Shown here: one piece after another, positions 9,639-17,044 of the stretch
Layout of the letters: each line of letters starts with the position of its first letter
Position numbering within the stretch: the first letter of the stretch is position 1
Origin: Parvularculaceae bacterium UBA4496
GTDB lineage: Bacteria > Pseudomonadota > Alphaproteobacteria > Caulobacterales > Parvularculaceae
Direction: 5' to 3'
Length of the DNA: 25,729 nucleotides
Assembly (NCBI GenBank): GCA_002388885.1
Contig: DGNI01000062.1
Location: 5,210 to 30,938, forward strand
The notes under the pieces: model-generated
The model's database searches: none
Told to the model about the DNA's origin: nothing
The model's input: only the letters and a program-made list of their open reading frames with translations
Position numbers and translations under genes: made by a program

Positions 9639-10418
9639 ATGACCAGATCCACCCTTGTTCTGCATCTATGCGCACTCGCCGTCGCCCTGCTCATTACCGC
9701 CTGTGCCGAATCCCCCACGGGCCGCAACCAGTTGCTCCTGGTATCCGAGGAGCAGATGGCTGCCATGGGCGACCAGGCCTTCCAGCAAATGAAACAGGAA
9801 AAACCGAGGGTCGATAATGCCACGACCTCGGAATACGTGAACTGCGTCGCCCGGACCATTACCGGCGCCATCAGCAGTTCCTACAACTGGGAAGTGGCCG
9901 TCTTCGAGGACGACGCGGTGAATGCTTTCGCGCTCCCCGGGGGCAACATCGGCGTTTTTACCGGCCTTCTCAAGGTAACGAAGAACCAGCACCAGCTCGC
10001 CGCCGTTATCGGCCACGAGGTGGCCCACGTCATCGCGCGACATTCCGCTGCCCGGGTTTCGTCGCAACTGGCGACCGAATTGGGCGTTTCCATTCTTGCC
10101 GCCGGTACCGGCATGGATCCACGACTGATCGGCACCGGCGCCGATTTACTGTTGTCGTTGCCTTATTCCCGTGGCGACGAGACCGAGGCAGACCGCCTGG
10201 GCCTGCAATATATGGCCAGGGCGGGCTTCGACCCCCGGGAGAGTGTCGACCTTTGGCGCAACATGGCACAAGAGGGCGGCGCAAGACCACCGGAGTTTCT
10301 CTCCACCCACCCGTCGCCGGGGTCGCGCATCCGGGACCTCCAGGAATACATGCCCTCGGCCGTGCAAACCTACCAGCAGGCGCGGGCCGCAGGACGTCGA
10401 CCGCAGTGCGTTCCCTAG
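9639..10418 (+). CDS. M48 family metalloprotease, lipoprotein
   Basis: A 259-residue zinc protease predicted to be anchored in the cell envelope. Residues 1-22 are a lipoprotein signal with lipobox LITAC (Cys22). The catalytic HExxH motif is HEVAH at residues 126-130, and the third ligand is Glu181 in ETEAD. NAFALPGGNIGVFTGLL and the C-terminal STHPSPGSRIRDLQ are standard for the M48C group that includes E. coli LoiP/YcaL, which act in outer-membrane protein quality control. The protein has no TPR tail, so it is not a BepA-type fusion. The ATG at 9639 follows AGAAGGA; the frame extends to 9384 but that part overlaps the SDR gene. It converges on the DUF2007 gene with an 11-base gap. Confidence 0.93.
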   Translation: MTRSTLVLHLCALAVALLITACAESPTGRNQLLLVSEEQMAAMGDQAFQQMKQEKPRVDNATTSEYVNCVARTITGAISSSYNWEVAVFEDDAVNAFALPGGNIGVFTGLLKVTKNQHQLAAVIGHEVAHVIARHSAARVSSQLATELGVSILAAGTGMDPRLIGTGADLLLSLPYSRGDETEADRLGLQYMARAGFDPRESVDLWRNMAQEGGARPPEFLSTHPSPGSRIRDLQEYMPSAVQTYQQARAAGRRPQCVP

Positions 10419-10429
10419 TGCCCTGAATC

Positions 10430-10753
10430 CTATTGATCCTTTTCGGGTGCCGGTGTGTCACAGTTCCAGCAGAGCCGGAAATTGCCCTCCACCCATTCGC
10501 CGCAGGAGGGACACTGCCAGGGACTGGCAACGTCGTCCCGATCCTGTTCGACCAGCTCCGCCACCAGTTCCCGGGCACGCTGGGCATAAAGATCATCGAC
10601 CCAGACTTCCGGCCAACACTGAATGGGCGGCAGTTCCCCCGCAGCGCCGGCAAGGAATTCGTTGCGTAAGCGGCAACGAATTCCTTCCGCTTCCAGGAAG
10701 TTCCTGATGTGGGCCACCTGGAGCATACTCTGGGCGGTATATATCAGCTTCAC
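10430..10753 (-). CDS. DUF2007-domain protein with C-terminal zinc ribbon
   Basis: A small soluble protein of 107 residues. Residues 1-70 match the DUF2007 (putative signal-transducing protein) pattern: MKLIYTAQSMLQVAHIRNFLEAEGI, then RNEFLAGAAGELPP and PEVWVDDLYAQRA. The last 30 residues carry a rubredoxin-like zinc ribbon, CPSCGEW then CWNC. I choose the GTG at 10753 as start because AGGGG precedes it and the domain begins there. The longer frame to 10840 adds residues that do not look like protein. DUF2007 resembles the PII-like small-ligand fold, but its role is unknown. The gene is convergent with the M48 gene and divergent from the diguanylate cyclase. Confidence 0.8.
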   Translation of the reverse strand: MKLIYTAQSMLQVAHIRNFLEAEGIRCRLRNEFLAGAAGELPPIQCWPEVWVDDLYAQRARELVAELVEQDRDDVASPWQCPSCGEWVEGNFRLCWNCDTPAPEKDQ

Positions 10754-11022
10754 GATTTCCCCTTGCTCGCTCCCTCTGACATCATAGCGCGACCGTAGCC
10801 TCCGTGTTTGTGCGTTTTTTTGCCTGGACGATACCGGCAAGATCCAGGGATCGAGCCAGGCTCAATTATAAAGGTACGAGCGTGGCAGGAATGACCCCGG
10901 CAACGCAGCCCCTGGAGGCAAATGGGCTACACTGGAGGAAACCGGCGATGGCGTAGAGGCACCGTGTTTCCCCCGGTTCGTTCCACCGCCTAAAAGCCAT
11001 TCGATCTTTTCCGGGAATTAAA

Positions 11023-11958
11023 ATGACACCATCCCCCGAGTTCCTCAGACGCGTTCTGGACACCATCTCCGACCACATTGTCGTCATTGACGGTCGGGGT
11101 GACATCGTTTTCGTGAATCATAACTGGATCAAGTTTGGAGAGAACAACGACTGCCGGGTGGGCGAAGACTGGGCCGGGGTCAACTACCTGGCGGAGTGCG
11201 ATAAGGCAGCGGCCTTGGGCGATGACTTCGGTACCCAAGCGGCGGCAGGCATAAGGGAGGTTATCAACGGTACAAAGGATGACTTTTATCTTGAGTACCC
11301 GTGCCATTCTCCCACCACCAAGCGCTGGTTCATGATGCAGGTAAAATCCTTCATTTTGAACGCCTACTCCCACTTCGTCCTTTCCCACCAGGATATCACC
11401 GAGCGCAAACTGGCGGAGGAAAAGGCCCTTAGCCTCTCGCGCCGGGACGGACTGACCGACACCGCCAATCGCCAGTATTTCGATGAATTCCTCGACGACG
11501 AGTGGAAACGTTGCGCCCGGTTGGGGTTGCCATTGTCACTGGCCATTCTCGACCTGGACTATTTCAAGCTTCTCAACGACACCTACGGCCACCAGGCTGG
11601 CGATGACGCCCTCAAACAGGTGGCAACCGTGCTCAAAAACTCTTGCCGCAGAGCCATGGACATGGCTGCCCGTTATGGGGGCGAGGAATTCGCGCTGGTG
11701 TACGGCAATACCGGCCTGGCCGAGGCCCGCAAGCTGGTTGAGCAGGTCCTTGAGGAAATCCGCGAACTGGCAATTTCCAACGAGGAATCGCCCACCGGCA
11801 AAATACTCACTGCCAGTGCCGGCCTGGTATCTACCTGCCCTGACAAGAGCGGCAGCACGGAATCCCTCATTGAAGCGGCGGACAGCCTGCTCTATTCGGC
11901 CAAGGAAAATGGCCGGGACCAGCTCGCCTGCTCCGATAGGCACGACACAAGCAAATAG
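11023..11958 (+). CDS. PAS-GGDEF diguanylate cyclase
   Basis: Synthesises cyclic di-GMP from two GTP. The 311-residue protein has an N-terminal PAS domain (about 8-128, opening with RVLDTISDHIVVIDGRGDIVFVN and closing with SHQDITERKLAEE) and a GGDEF domain (about 140-305). The active site is GGEEF at residues 219-223, a functional variant. An RxxD inhibitory site (Arg210-Asp213) lies five residues before it, so product feedback is expected. The usual DGLTGLANRR opening is changed to DGLTDTANRQ. There are no membrane segments, so the signal sensed by the PAS domain is probably cytoplasmic. The ribosome site is weak. An EAL-type phosphodiesterase gene lies about 390 bases downstream on the same strand, giving a make/break pair. 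Confidence 0.95.
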   Translation: MTPSPEFLRRVLDTISDHIVVIDGRGDIVFVNHNWIKFGENNDCRVGEDWAGVNYLAECDKAAALGDDFGTQAAAGIREVINGTKDDFYLEYPCHSPTTKRWFMMQVKSFILNAYSHFVLSHQDITERKLAEEKALSLSRRDGLTDTANRQYFDEFLDDEWKRCARLGLPLSLAILDLDYFKLLNDTYGHQAGDDALKQVATVLKNSCRRAMDMAARYGGEEFALVYGNTGLAEARKLVEQVLEEIRELAISNEESPTGKILTASAGLVSTCPDKSGSTESLIEAADSLLYSAKENGRDQLACSDRHDTSK

Positions 11959-12349
11959 TCCCTAGAACTATCGTCTGGAAAGCCAAAGAAGACTTAGCAC
12001 GCAGGGGAATGGGTTGGCATCGTCAGACCTTATGAAACGCCAACAGCTCCCGAGCCGAAACCGACCTTGCCTAACGGTTGCTTAATTGGAGAACTTCAAA
12101 GTGAATTTCTGGATTGAGGCTTTCGAAGAATTGAAACAAGGATTGCCGCGAACTAACTTGGGAAATTTACCTATTGTGGAAGCTCCCAGATCGGGATTCA
12201 GGACAAAAGGGCAAATTCCAGGATCGGCGGTCGAGTCCACAGACAGAGTGAGAACTGCATCACTCTGACCCTGACTACCCTGAAAGTTAAAATGGAAATC
12301 ACATTCAAATCAATTGGGAAGCATGAGCTGACAAGCATTAACGCGGTTC
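11959..12349. other. Intergenic gap without a convincing gene
   Basis: This stretch between the cyclase and the phosphodiesterase holds only a 60-codon open frame at 12086-12268 with no recognisable domain and no good ribosome site. Base composition drops here compared with the genes to the left, marking the start of the AT-richer accessory region. I see no clear terminator after the cyclase. Confidence 0.5.
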
Positions 12350-13606
12350 ATGGATAACGGTGACCTTATGTCCGCCAGCCTGGTAGACGCCTCTCTCGAA
12401 CTCGATGTCAACGCCACGGAGCTCACATACGACGGCGAGCTTTCAATAGACACCCTGTTGTCTGAGGCCCTGCATACCATCAGGAAACATATGGGAATGG
12501 ACGCCGCTTTTATCTCTGAATTTAGCGATGGAATGCGAATATTCCGCCATTTGGACTGCAACGAAAATGCACCCCCCCTGGAGGTGGGAGACAGCGACCC
12601 CCTGGACCAGAGTTACTGCCAACGTGTTGTCGATGGCCGTTTGCCGGAGGTCATCCACGACGCTTCCGTGCTGCCCGAAGCATTGGACCTCACCGCCACG
12701 AAAGAGTTACCGGTCAGGGCTCATATCAGTGTCCCGATTTACCTTTCGGATGGCCGTATCTATGGAACTTTCTGCTGTTTCAGCACAAGGCACCACCGAA
12801 ACCTGAATAAACGAGACCTCAATGTGATGAAAATGTTTGCCGATTTTTCCGGCAAACAAATAGAGCGGTATCTTACCTACAGATATCAAGACCGAATCTT
12901 CCGAAAGCGGATTCAATCGGTAATAACCGAAAAAAGGTTCGCCAGCTTTTTTCAGCCCATATTCCGGATTTCCGATCAACGCATCCTCGGCTACGAAGCC
13001 CTGACCCGTTTTTCCGCAGAGCCCATCCGGCCGCCTAATGTCTGGTTTTCCGAGGCCGAGGAAGTTGGCTTGCAGGAGGAACTCGAACTCGCTGCGATCG
13101 AGAGTGCGCTGGATCATTTCCATCAATTGCCAGTTGACGCATACCTTGCATTAAACGTTTCCCCCGCCACAATAAAAAAGCAGAAGTTGCACGGTATCCT
13201 TCGACGATTTCCCCTGAATAGGCTCGTTCTCGAAATCACGGAACATGCTTCAATTGATGATTACGGCCAGCTCTTAGAATCCCTGGCCCCGTTACGGGAT
13301 AAAGGCCTCGCGCTGGCTGTCGACGATGCCGGTGCCGGTTATTCCACCTTCACCCACATCCTGGAGCTCAACCCGGATATCATAAAACTCGACAGAAGCC
13401 TGATCTTAAACATTCACGAGAACCAGAAATCCCGGGCACTGGCGGCCGCTCTGGTAAAGTTTGCAGACGAAACCGGCAGCAAGATAATCGCCGAAGGCAT
13501 TGAAAACAAAGAGGAATTGGAGACCCTGGCCGAAATTAATGTGCGAAAAGCACAGGGTTTTTATCTGGGGCGACCCATGCCGATTGATCGGCTTTTCCGG
13601 CACTAG
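12350..13606 (+). CDS. GAF-EAL cyclic di-GMP phosphodiesterase
   Basis: Predicted to hydrolyse c-di-GMP to pGpG. The 418-residue soluble protein has a GAF-like sensor domain (about 30-175; note DQSYCQRVVDGRLPEVIHDA and AHISVPIYLSDGRIYGTFCCFS) and a C-terminal EAL domain (about 190-415). The catalytic set is present by position: EAL at 216-218, Asn269 in NVSP, Glu298 in EITEH, Asp325-Asp326 in DDAGAGYSTF, Lys346, Glu382 in AEGIEN and Gln402 in QGFYLGRP. It should therefore be active. The usual DDFG reads DDAG, a mild loop-6 change. The start at 12350 is a reasonable choice; an internal Met at residue 7 is an alternative. The gene is less GC-rich than the cyclase upstream, so the pair may not be old neighbours. 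Confidence 0.92.
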   Translation: MDNGDLMSASLVDASLELDVNATELTYDGELSIDTLLSEALHTIRKHMGMDAAFISEFSDGMRIFRHLDCNENAPPLEVGDSDPLDQSYCQRVVDGRLPEVIHDASVLPEALDLTATKELPVRAHISVPIYLSDGRIYGTFCCFSTRHHRNLNKRDLNVMKMFADFSGKQIERYLTYRYQDRIFRKRIQSVITEKRFASFFQPIFRISDQRILGYEALTRFSAEPIRPPNVWFSEAEEVGLQEELELAAIESALDHFHQLPVDAYLALNVSPATIKKQKLHGILRRFPLNRLVLEITEHASIDDYGQLLESLAPLRDKGLALAVDDAGAGYSTFTHILELNPDIIKLDRSLILNIHENQKSRALAAALVKFADETGSKIIAEGIENKEELETLAEINVRKAQGFYLGRPMPIDRLFRH

Positions 13607-13816
13607 TCCATATTCAAACCAGGCAAAGTGGTCGGCCGGAATCCACGACTGGCAAAACGCTTCCAACCGAGCGCCTTACAGGAAATTCCCTGGCGTACCG
13701 ATATCAACACCATTGACCTATGCCCAGCTGGCACCAGATTTTATGGAAAGTGTTCTTTATTATGCTGTACAGAAGGAAGATGGCGTCTCGACAACTTTTC
13801 TTAAATCTGTAATAAA

Positions 13817-13824
13817 TAAATTTT
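13817..13824 (+). repeat. Target site duplication, left (TAAATTTT)
   Basis: Eight bases identical to 14545-14552, directly outside the inverted repeat of the IS element. Eight-base duplications are usual for the IS1595 family. Confidence 0.9.
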
Positions 13825-14544
13825 GGGGCTGAAGTAGCTAAGACCTTTGCCGAGGTCTACGATAGCTACCATGTATGTTCGAAAAAGCCGATTGACCGCA
13901 AGACAACAGAGCCGACTGATGGAGCTGTTTGTGGCTGGCTCTAGTGCTCGTGCTGCGGCAGAACTTGTTGGGGTACAACCGAACACGGCTATTCGGTATT
14001 TTATGCGACTCAGGCAGCTCATTGCCTCCAAGCTCCCCAGCTTTGAATTGTCGGGAGAAGTGGAAGCCGATGAAAGCTATTTTGGTGGTGTTCGCAAAGG
14101 CCGTCGTGGTCGGGGTGCATCAGGGAAGGTCGCCGTATTTGGTCTATTAAAAAGGGGTGGCAAGGTGTATACCGCCATAATCCCCAATGCGAAAACTGAG
14201 ACGATTCTGCCGATCATTGAGGAAAAGGTTGAACCCGATAGCATTGTCTACACAGATACATTCAGATCCTACAATGCACTGGATGTAAGTGACTTTAGAC
14301 ATCATCGTATCAATCATTCAAAGTTGTTTGCGGATAAACAGAATCATATCAATGGCATCGAAAATTTTTGGAACCAGGCGAAGCGACATATGCGGAAATT
14401 CAATGGCATCAAGCAAGACAATTTTTACTGGTTCCTCAAGGAGTGTGAATGGCGCTTCAACGGAGGCAACCACCAGGAACTGCTAAGGCAGCTAAAATAC
14501 TGGGTCAAAAACACGAAACACTGACTCTTAGCTACTTCAGCCCC
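13825..14544 (+). mobile_element. IS1016-like insertion sequence (IS1595 family), complete
   Basis: A 720-bp element bounded by perfect 19-bp terminal inverted repeats, GGGGCTGAAGTAGCTAAGA at 13825-13843 and its complement at 14526-14544. It is flanked by the 8-bp duplication TAAATTTT on both sides. It holds one intact transposase gene. Length, GGGG termini and transposase all fit the IS1016 group. Intact ends, exact duplication and open frame indicate a recent insertion that may still be active. It sits in the gap between the convergent EAL and CHAD genes and interrupts neither. Rejoining the flanks restores an AT-rich inverted repeat (TAAATCT at 13802-13808, AGATTTA at 14556-14562) that may have been a shared terminator. 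Confidence 0.95.
13871..14524 (+). CDS. IS1016-like transposase
   Basis: A 217-residue DDE transposase of the ISXO2/IS1595 type. Residues 1-50 form a helix-turn-helix region (LTARQQSRLMELFVAGSSARAAAELVGV). The catalytic domain begins with EADESYFGGVRKGRRGRG (first Asp), continues with VYTDTFRSYNAL (second Asp), and closes with NHINGIENFWNQAKRHMRKF, where the family has its Asn/Glu residues. I use the ATG at 13871; an upstream TTG at 13847 is in frame but close to the inverted repeat. The stop lies just inside the right inverted repeat. There is no zinc-ribbon N-terminal domain, as in the short IS1016 group. Confidence 0.95.
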   Translation: MYVRKSRLTARQQSRLMELFVAGSSARAAAELVGVQPNTAIRYFMRLRQLIASKLPSFELSGEVEADESYFGGVRKGRRGRGASGKVAVFGLLKRGGKVYTAIIPNAKTETILPIIEEKVEPDSIVYTDTFRSYNALDVSDFRHHRINHSKLFADKQNHINGIENFWNQAKRHMRKFNGIKQDNFYWFLKECEWRFNGGNHQELLRQLKYWVKNTKH

Positions 14545-14552
14545 TAAATTTT
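14545..14552 (+). repeat. Target site duplication, right (TAAATTTT)
   Basis: Exact copy of 13817-13824 on the far side of the IS element. Confidence 0.9.
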
Positions 14553-14559
14553 TATAGAT

Positions 14560-15465
14560 TTATTTTTTCCAGATTCGCCAATATCGACTCAGTCGCTTAC
14601 AAAAAGGTTTAGAGCCTTCTGCATTCATGCGCCGTCCTATGGAAAATGCCTCTTCCTGTAAAACTTTCCTCCGATTTTCTGTGAGTTCACCCACCGTATC
14701 AAGTGTCTCCTTTCCCACAAAAGAAAAAGTCCTGGAGTTCTCCCGAAAATGTGCAATCAGAACAGCCAAATCATGGTCATCGCCTAGTAAATCCGACAAC
14801 CTGGACAATTCTTTTTCTCTAGACCTCATAATTGGCTTCCATGTATTTCGAATTAATCTGACGTGATACCAGTGGTATTTCGTACGCTTACGCCAATCAT
14901 GAAGGTTTATATCTGAAGGATTTTTTGACGCCACTTTGCACGATTTTCGGGACTGTTTGTAGATATTGTAAAGGCCGTCCATGGCGACGGCTTCTGGATC
15001 TCCCTCAATCTCCCATTCCCGTGTTTGTTCGTAAAGCGTTTGCAATCTACCGGAAAGGTTTTCTAAATCGGACTCCAGGTGCCTCCAATCGGCTGCTATC
15101 GCTTGTCGTTGATCGCTCAAGATCTGCCGAACTTTATCAATTGAAGATGAACAGCCCGAAAGGAGATTCGAATCTACCAATTGGTCAAATGTGACAATGC
15201 GGGTATCAGCATCCCGCAGCCTCGATAGTTCTCGCCCCATATCTCGAAATTCGGTATTTAATTTTTTGTAGGTGCTACCAAGCCCGGGACGGACTAATCG
15301 AACTAAAGCGCGAAGTTTCTTCAGACGTTTGCGAATCTGGTGTACAGTCGTGTCGTTATCGATTTCCCTGTCCTGTATTTCATTGATAGCCTTTTGCAGT
15401 TGCTCCCGGGCGATGCGTCGGAACCCCACTGCTACAGCTTCTTTGCGGTGGAAACGATAAGCCAT
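14560..15465 (-). CDS. CHAD domain-containing protein
   Basis: A 301-residue helical protein of the CHAD family, whose members bind polyphosphate through conserved His, Arg and Lys residues on paired helical bundles. The signature is clear: TVHQIRKRLKKLRALVRLVRPGLG near residue 45, LSRLRDADTRI near 85, and in the second half INLHDWRKRTKYHWYHVRLI followed by LSRLSDLLGDDHDLAVL. No CYTH (triphosphatase) domain is attached, so this is a stand-alone CHAD protein. I prefer the ATG at 15465 over 15471 because AGGAGA (15474-15479) is spaced 8 bases from the former and only 2 from the latter. It is markedly more AT-rich than the genes at 8-11 kb. It converges on the EAL gene, with the IS between. Confidence 0.9.
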   Translation of the reverse strand: MAYRFHRKEAVAVGFRRIAREQLQKAINEIQDREIDNDTTVHQIRKRLKKLRALVRLVRPGLGSTYKKLNTEFRDMGRELSRLRDADTRIVTFDQLVDSNLLSGCSSSIDKVRQILSDQRQAIAADWRHLESDLENLSGRLQTLYEQTREWEIEGDPEAVAMDGLYNIYKQSRKSCKVASKNPSDINLHDWRKRTKYHWYHVRLIRNTWKPIMRSREKELSRLSDLLGDDHDLAVLIAHFRENSRTFSFVGKETLDTVGELTENRRKVLQEEAFSIGRRMNAEGSKPFCKRLSRYWRIWKK

Positions 15466-15916
15466 TGACATAGTCTCCTATCGGACGACTTCTCTAGAGT
15501 TAGCTGAGAACCCAGAAGGCATACACGATATATTCAGACAACCTTTTCTGTATATGTCATTGTTAGCAACTATAAGCGATTATGGCATTAACCAGGGCAG
15601 CCAGGATGCGACACCTATCGGCAGTGAGTTTTATGCTGTCACTGAACTGCAATATGCCGAAAAGTTAAGTGCCACAGCCAACCCGACGACTGGCTCTTGA
15701 CCATAGACGTTCTCAAGTGCCTTAATCGATAGCCCGATCCAATTACACATCTTCAATCGAAACTATGGAACAAACTGTTCGATGGATCAAATTAGAGCCC
15801 TCCCGACTCGCCTTAGGTGGGAAACCAGGAGGGGGTCATTCCTGGCACTTAAAACCCCGTGATGAAAATCCAGCTGTATCTAATGTTCAGTCAACTGCTA
15901 ACGAAGGTTTCTCTCG
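15466..15916. other. Intergenic region, no gene recognised
   Basis: About 450 bases between the CHAD start and a small rightward ORF. I find no tRNA, no convincing hairpin terminator and no open frame with coding character. Promoters for the divergent neighbours must lie here, but none stands out. Confidence 0.5.
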
Positions 15917-16198
15917 ATGGATTCAATTTTCTATGTAGAAACAGATCCGCAAATGGGCAATATATACATTCTGCAACGGTTTTCCTGCTATGAGCCGCCC
16001 AGGTTTGATAAGAGATTTCATTTAGGCAGGCACACCGATTGCAAGAACGCTGTTAAGCACGCAAGGCAGGTGTATTCAATAGTCACTGGTTGCAGTCGTT
16101 GCTGCCCAGAGGCCAAAGATAGAAATCCTGAGATAAGTGCCGTATCGGTGGATTCTAAGCCATCCTTGGAAGGGACAGAAAATCGCGCAAGTCATTGA
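15917..16198 (+). CDS. Small cysteine-rich hypothetical protein
   Basis: A 93-residue open frame preceded by GAAGG about 9 bases before the ATG. The N-terminal half (FYVETDPQMGNIYILQRFSCYEPPRFDKRF) reads like a short beta-rich domain. It is followed by HLGRHTDCKNAVKHARQVY, a plausible helix, and then a cysteine cluster, GCSRCC, which could bind metal. The last 20 residues look disordered. I do not recognise the family. The stop lies 4 bases before the left attachment repeat, so this could be host sequence next to the old tRNA end or the tail of an earlier island. It may be real, but the evidence is limited to frame, start context and residue pattern. Confidence 0.45.
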   Translation: MDSIFYVETDPQMGNIYILQRFSCYEPPRFDKRFHLGRHTDCKNAVKHARQVYSIVTGCSRCCPEAKDRNPEISAVSVDSKPSLEGTENRASH

Positions 16199-16201
16199 TT
16201 G

Positions 16202-16252
16202 ATATGGTGCCGGAAAGAGGATTCGAACCTCCGACCAACGCATTACGAATGC
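16202..16252 (+). repeat. Attachment site repeat, distal end (tRNA-Thr 3' fragment)
   Basis: Exact 51-bp copy of 23846-23896. It contains the tRNA-Thr sequence from the anticodon arm to the 3' CCA but no 5' half, so it is a displaced tRNA end, not a gene. Similarity continues leftwards with few mismatches (AAGT-ATTGATT-ATATGG) for about 13 further bases, then ends. Such a layout is produced when a tyrosine integrase inserts an element into the 3' end of a tRNA gene. Confidence 0.93.
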
Positions 16253-16367
16253 CAAGAATACTATTGAGGCCCACACTGAGCAACAAATAACAATCGCAAA
16301 ATCAACCTATTGCAGAAAAACGTTGATTGTACTTTATTACTAACTATTGCGTATTTTTAGCTTGTAG

Positions 16368-16385
16368 TGCCCCACCTGTGTCCCA
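16368..16385 (+). promoter_or_regulatory. Candidate arm-type recombinase site, distal end
   Basis: Two TGYCCCA heptamers, TGCCCCA at 16368 and TGTCCCA at 16379, start 11 bases apart, one helical turn. The same bipartite arrangement occurs twice near the integrase end. Location 115 bases inside the attachment repeat and the matching spacing suggest an integrase or excisionase arm site. The protein bound is inferred. Confidence 0.6.
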
Positions 16386-16447
16386 CGAAGACGTGATACC
16401 CAATGAGACGATCTGGCGAAAGTAGCTGGCAGCCGTAACATCAGCGG

Positions 16448-16935
16448 CTAAGAATAGGCTATAGACAGATCGGACCACATCGTCATGTTTTGTGGAGAGG
16501 TAAATTGCTGGCGAATATGCCAGCGCTTACCGCCCCCTGGGACGCCAAGAATAACAACTCCCTTGCCTTCGCGTCGATTCACCTTATCAATCACCTTCAT
16601 GAGCCTATCAGCTTTCTCAGGCTGTCCAGGCTCCAAGATCTCGAACTGATGGTATCTGCCCTATCCAATATATCGATCAACCCCACACCGGCCTTCAGGA
16701 AGGCGTGGCCGGGGGTGTCGAGTCTCTCTACTGTTATTTGGGCTAATTCGGCAACCTCCCGCACGTCATCTGTGGGGTAGGGCAATTGCGCAACCGCTCC
16801 TACGCCGTGGAAGTTCGGATCGAAGGGAGAGAAGTGCGGTCGAAGACATCGATGGTTGGCGCAAGGTGGCTTTGTGCTTCTCGTGGTCTTCGCAGCATAC
16901 AGACTAACCGCCTCCTGGATGGATTTTATCTCAGT
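16448..16935 (-). pseudogene. umuC: umuC C-terminal remnant (DNA polymerase V subunit)
   Basis: Three reading frames, joined in order on the minus strand, rebuild the C-terminal part of a UmuC-type Y-family polymerase. First come EAVSLYAAKT (near 16915) and TIDVFDRTS (near 16830). Then FSPFDPNF leads into LPYPTDDVRE and FLKAGVGLIDI (16600-16845). Finally QFEILEPGQPEKADRLMKVID, NRREGKGVV, RWHIRQQF and SP...MWSDL run to a stop at 16448. These match the UmuC region before DUF4113 and DUF4113 itself (KAGVxLxDL, ERxxRLMxxxDxINRRYGRG, WxMRxxxxSPxYTTxWxDL). At least three frameshifts separate the pieces, and the polymerase core is absent. It is a decayed remnant, probably of earlier cargo; umuDC genes are common on mobile elements. 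Confidence 0.8.
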
Positions 16936-17044
16936 GGAGTTGAACCGTTTCAGTGGACATCTCTACCTCCTGCTTGGACTTACCCCGGTCCACTAGCATT
17001 ACTGCTAGCAGGCTAACCAGTTTGCAGATAGTGGCATAGGATTC

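Noticed and set aside
12086..12268. 60-codon open frame between the cyclase and the phosphodiesterase genes
   Set aside because: No domain, no good ribosome site, and composition like the surrounding intergenic DNA.
13607..13832. Extension of an open frame past the EAL gene toward the IS
   Set aside because: It overlaps the EAL gene in another phase and runs into the IS inverted repeat; no conserved motif.
15150..15185. tRNA-like T-loop string (GGAGATTCGAATCT) as a third att copy
   Set aside because: It lies in the CHAD reading frame, matches only about 15 bases, and has no acceptor or CCA sequence around it.
16205..16276. Second tRNA-Thr gene at the distal repeat
   Set aside because: Only the 3' 48 bases are present; the D arm and 5' acceptor strand are missing, so it cannot fold as a tRNA.
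16540..16570. GVPGGGKRW read as a Walker A P-loop on the minus strand
   Set aside because: In context it is the DUF4113 part of UmuC (R-x-GKGVV...G...KRWHIRQQF), not an ATPase.
16490..17016. Plus-strand open frames at the distal end of the island
   Set aside because: They are antisense to the umuC remnant, whose minus-strand frames match a known protein.
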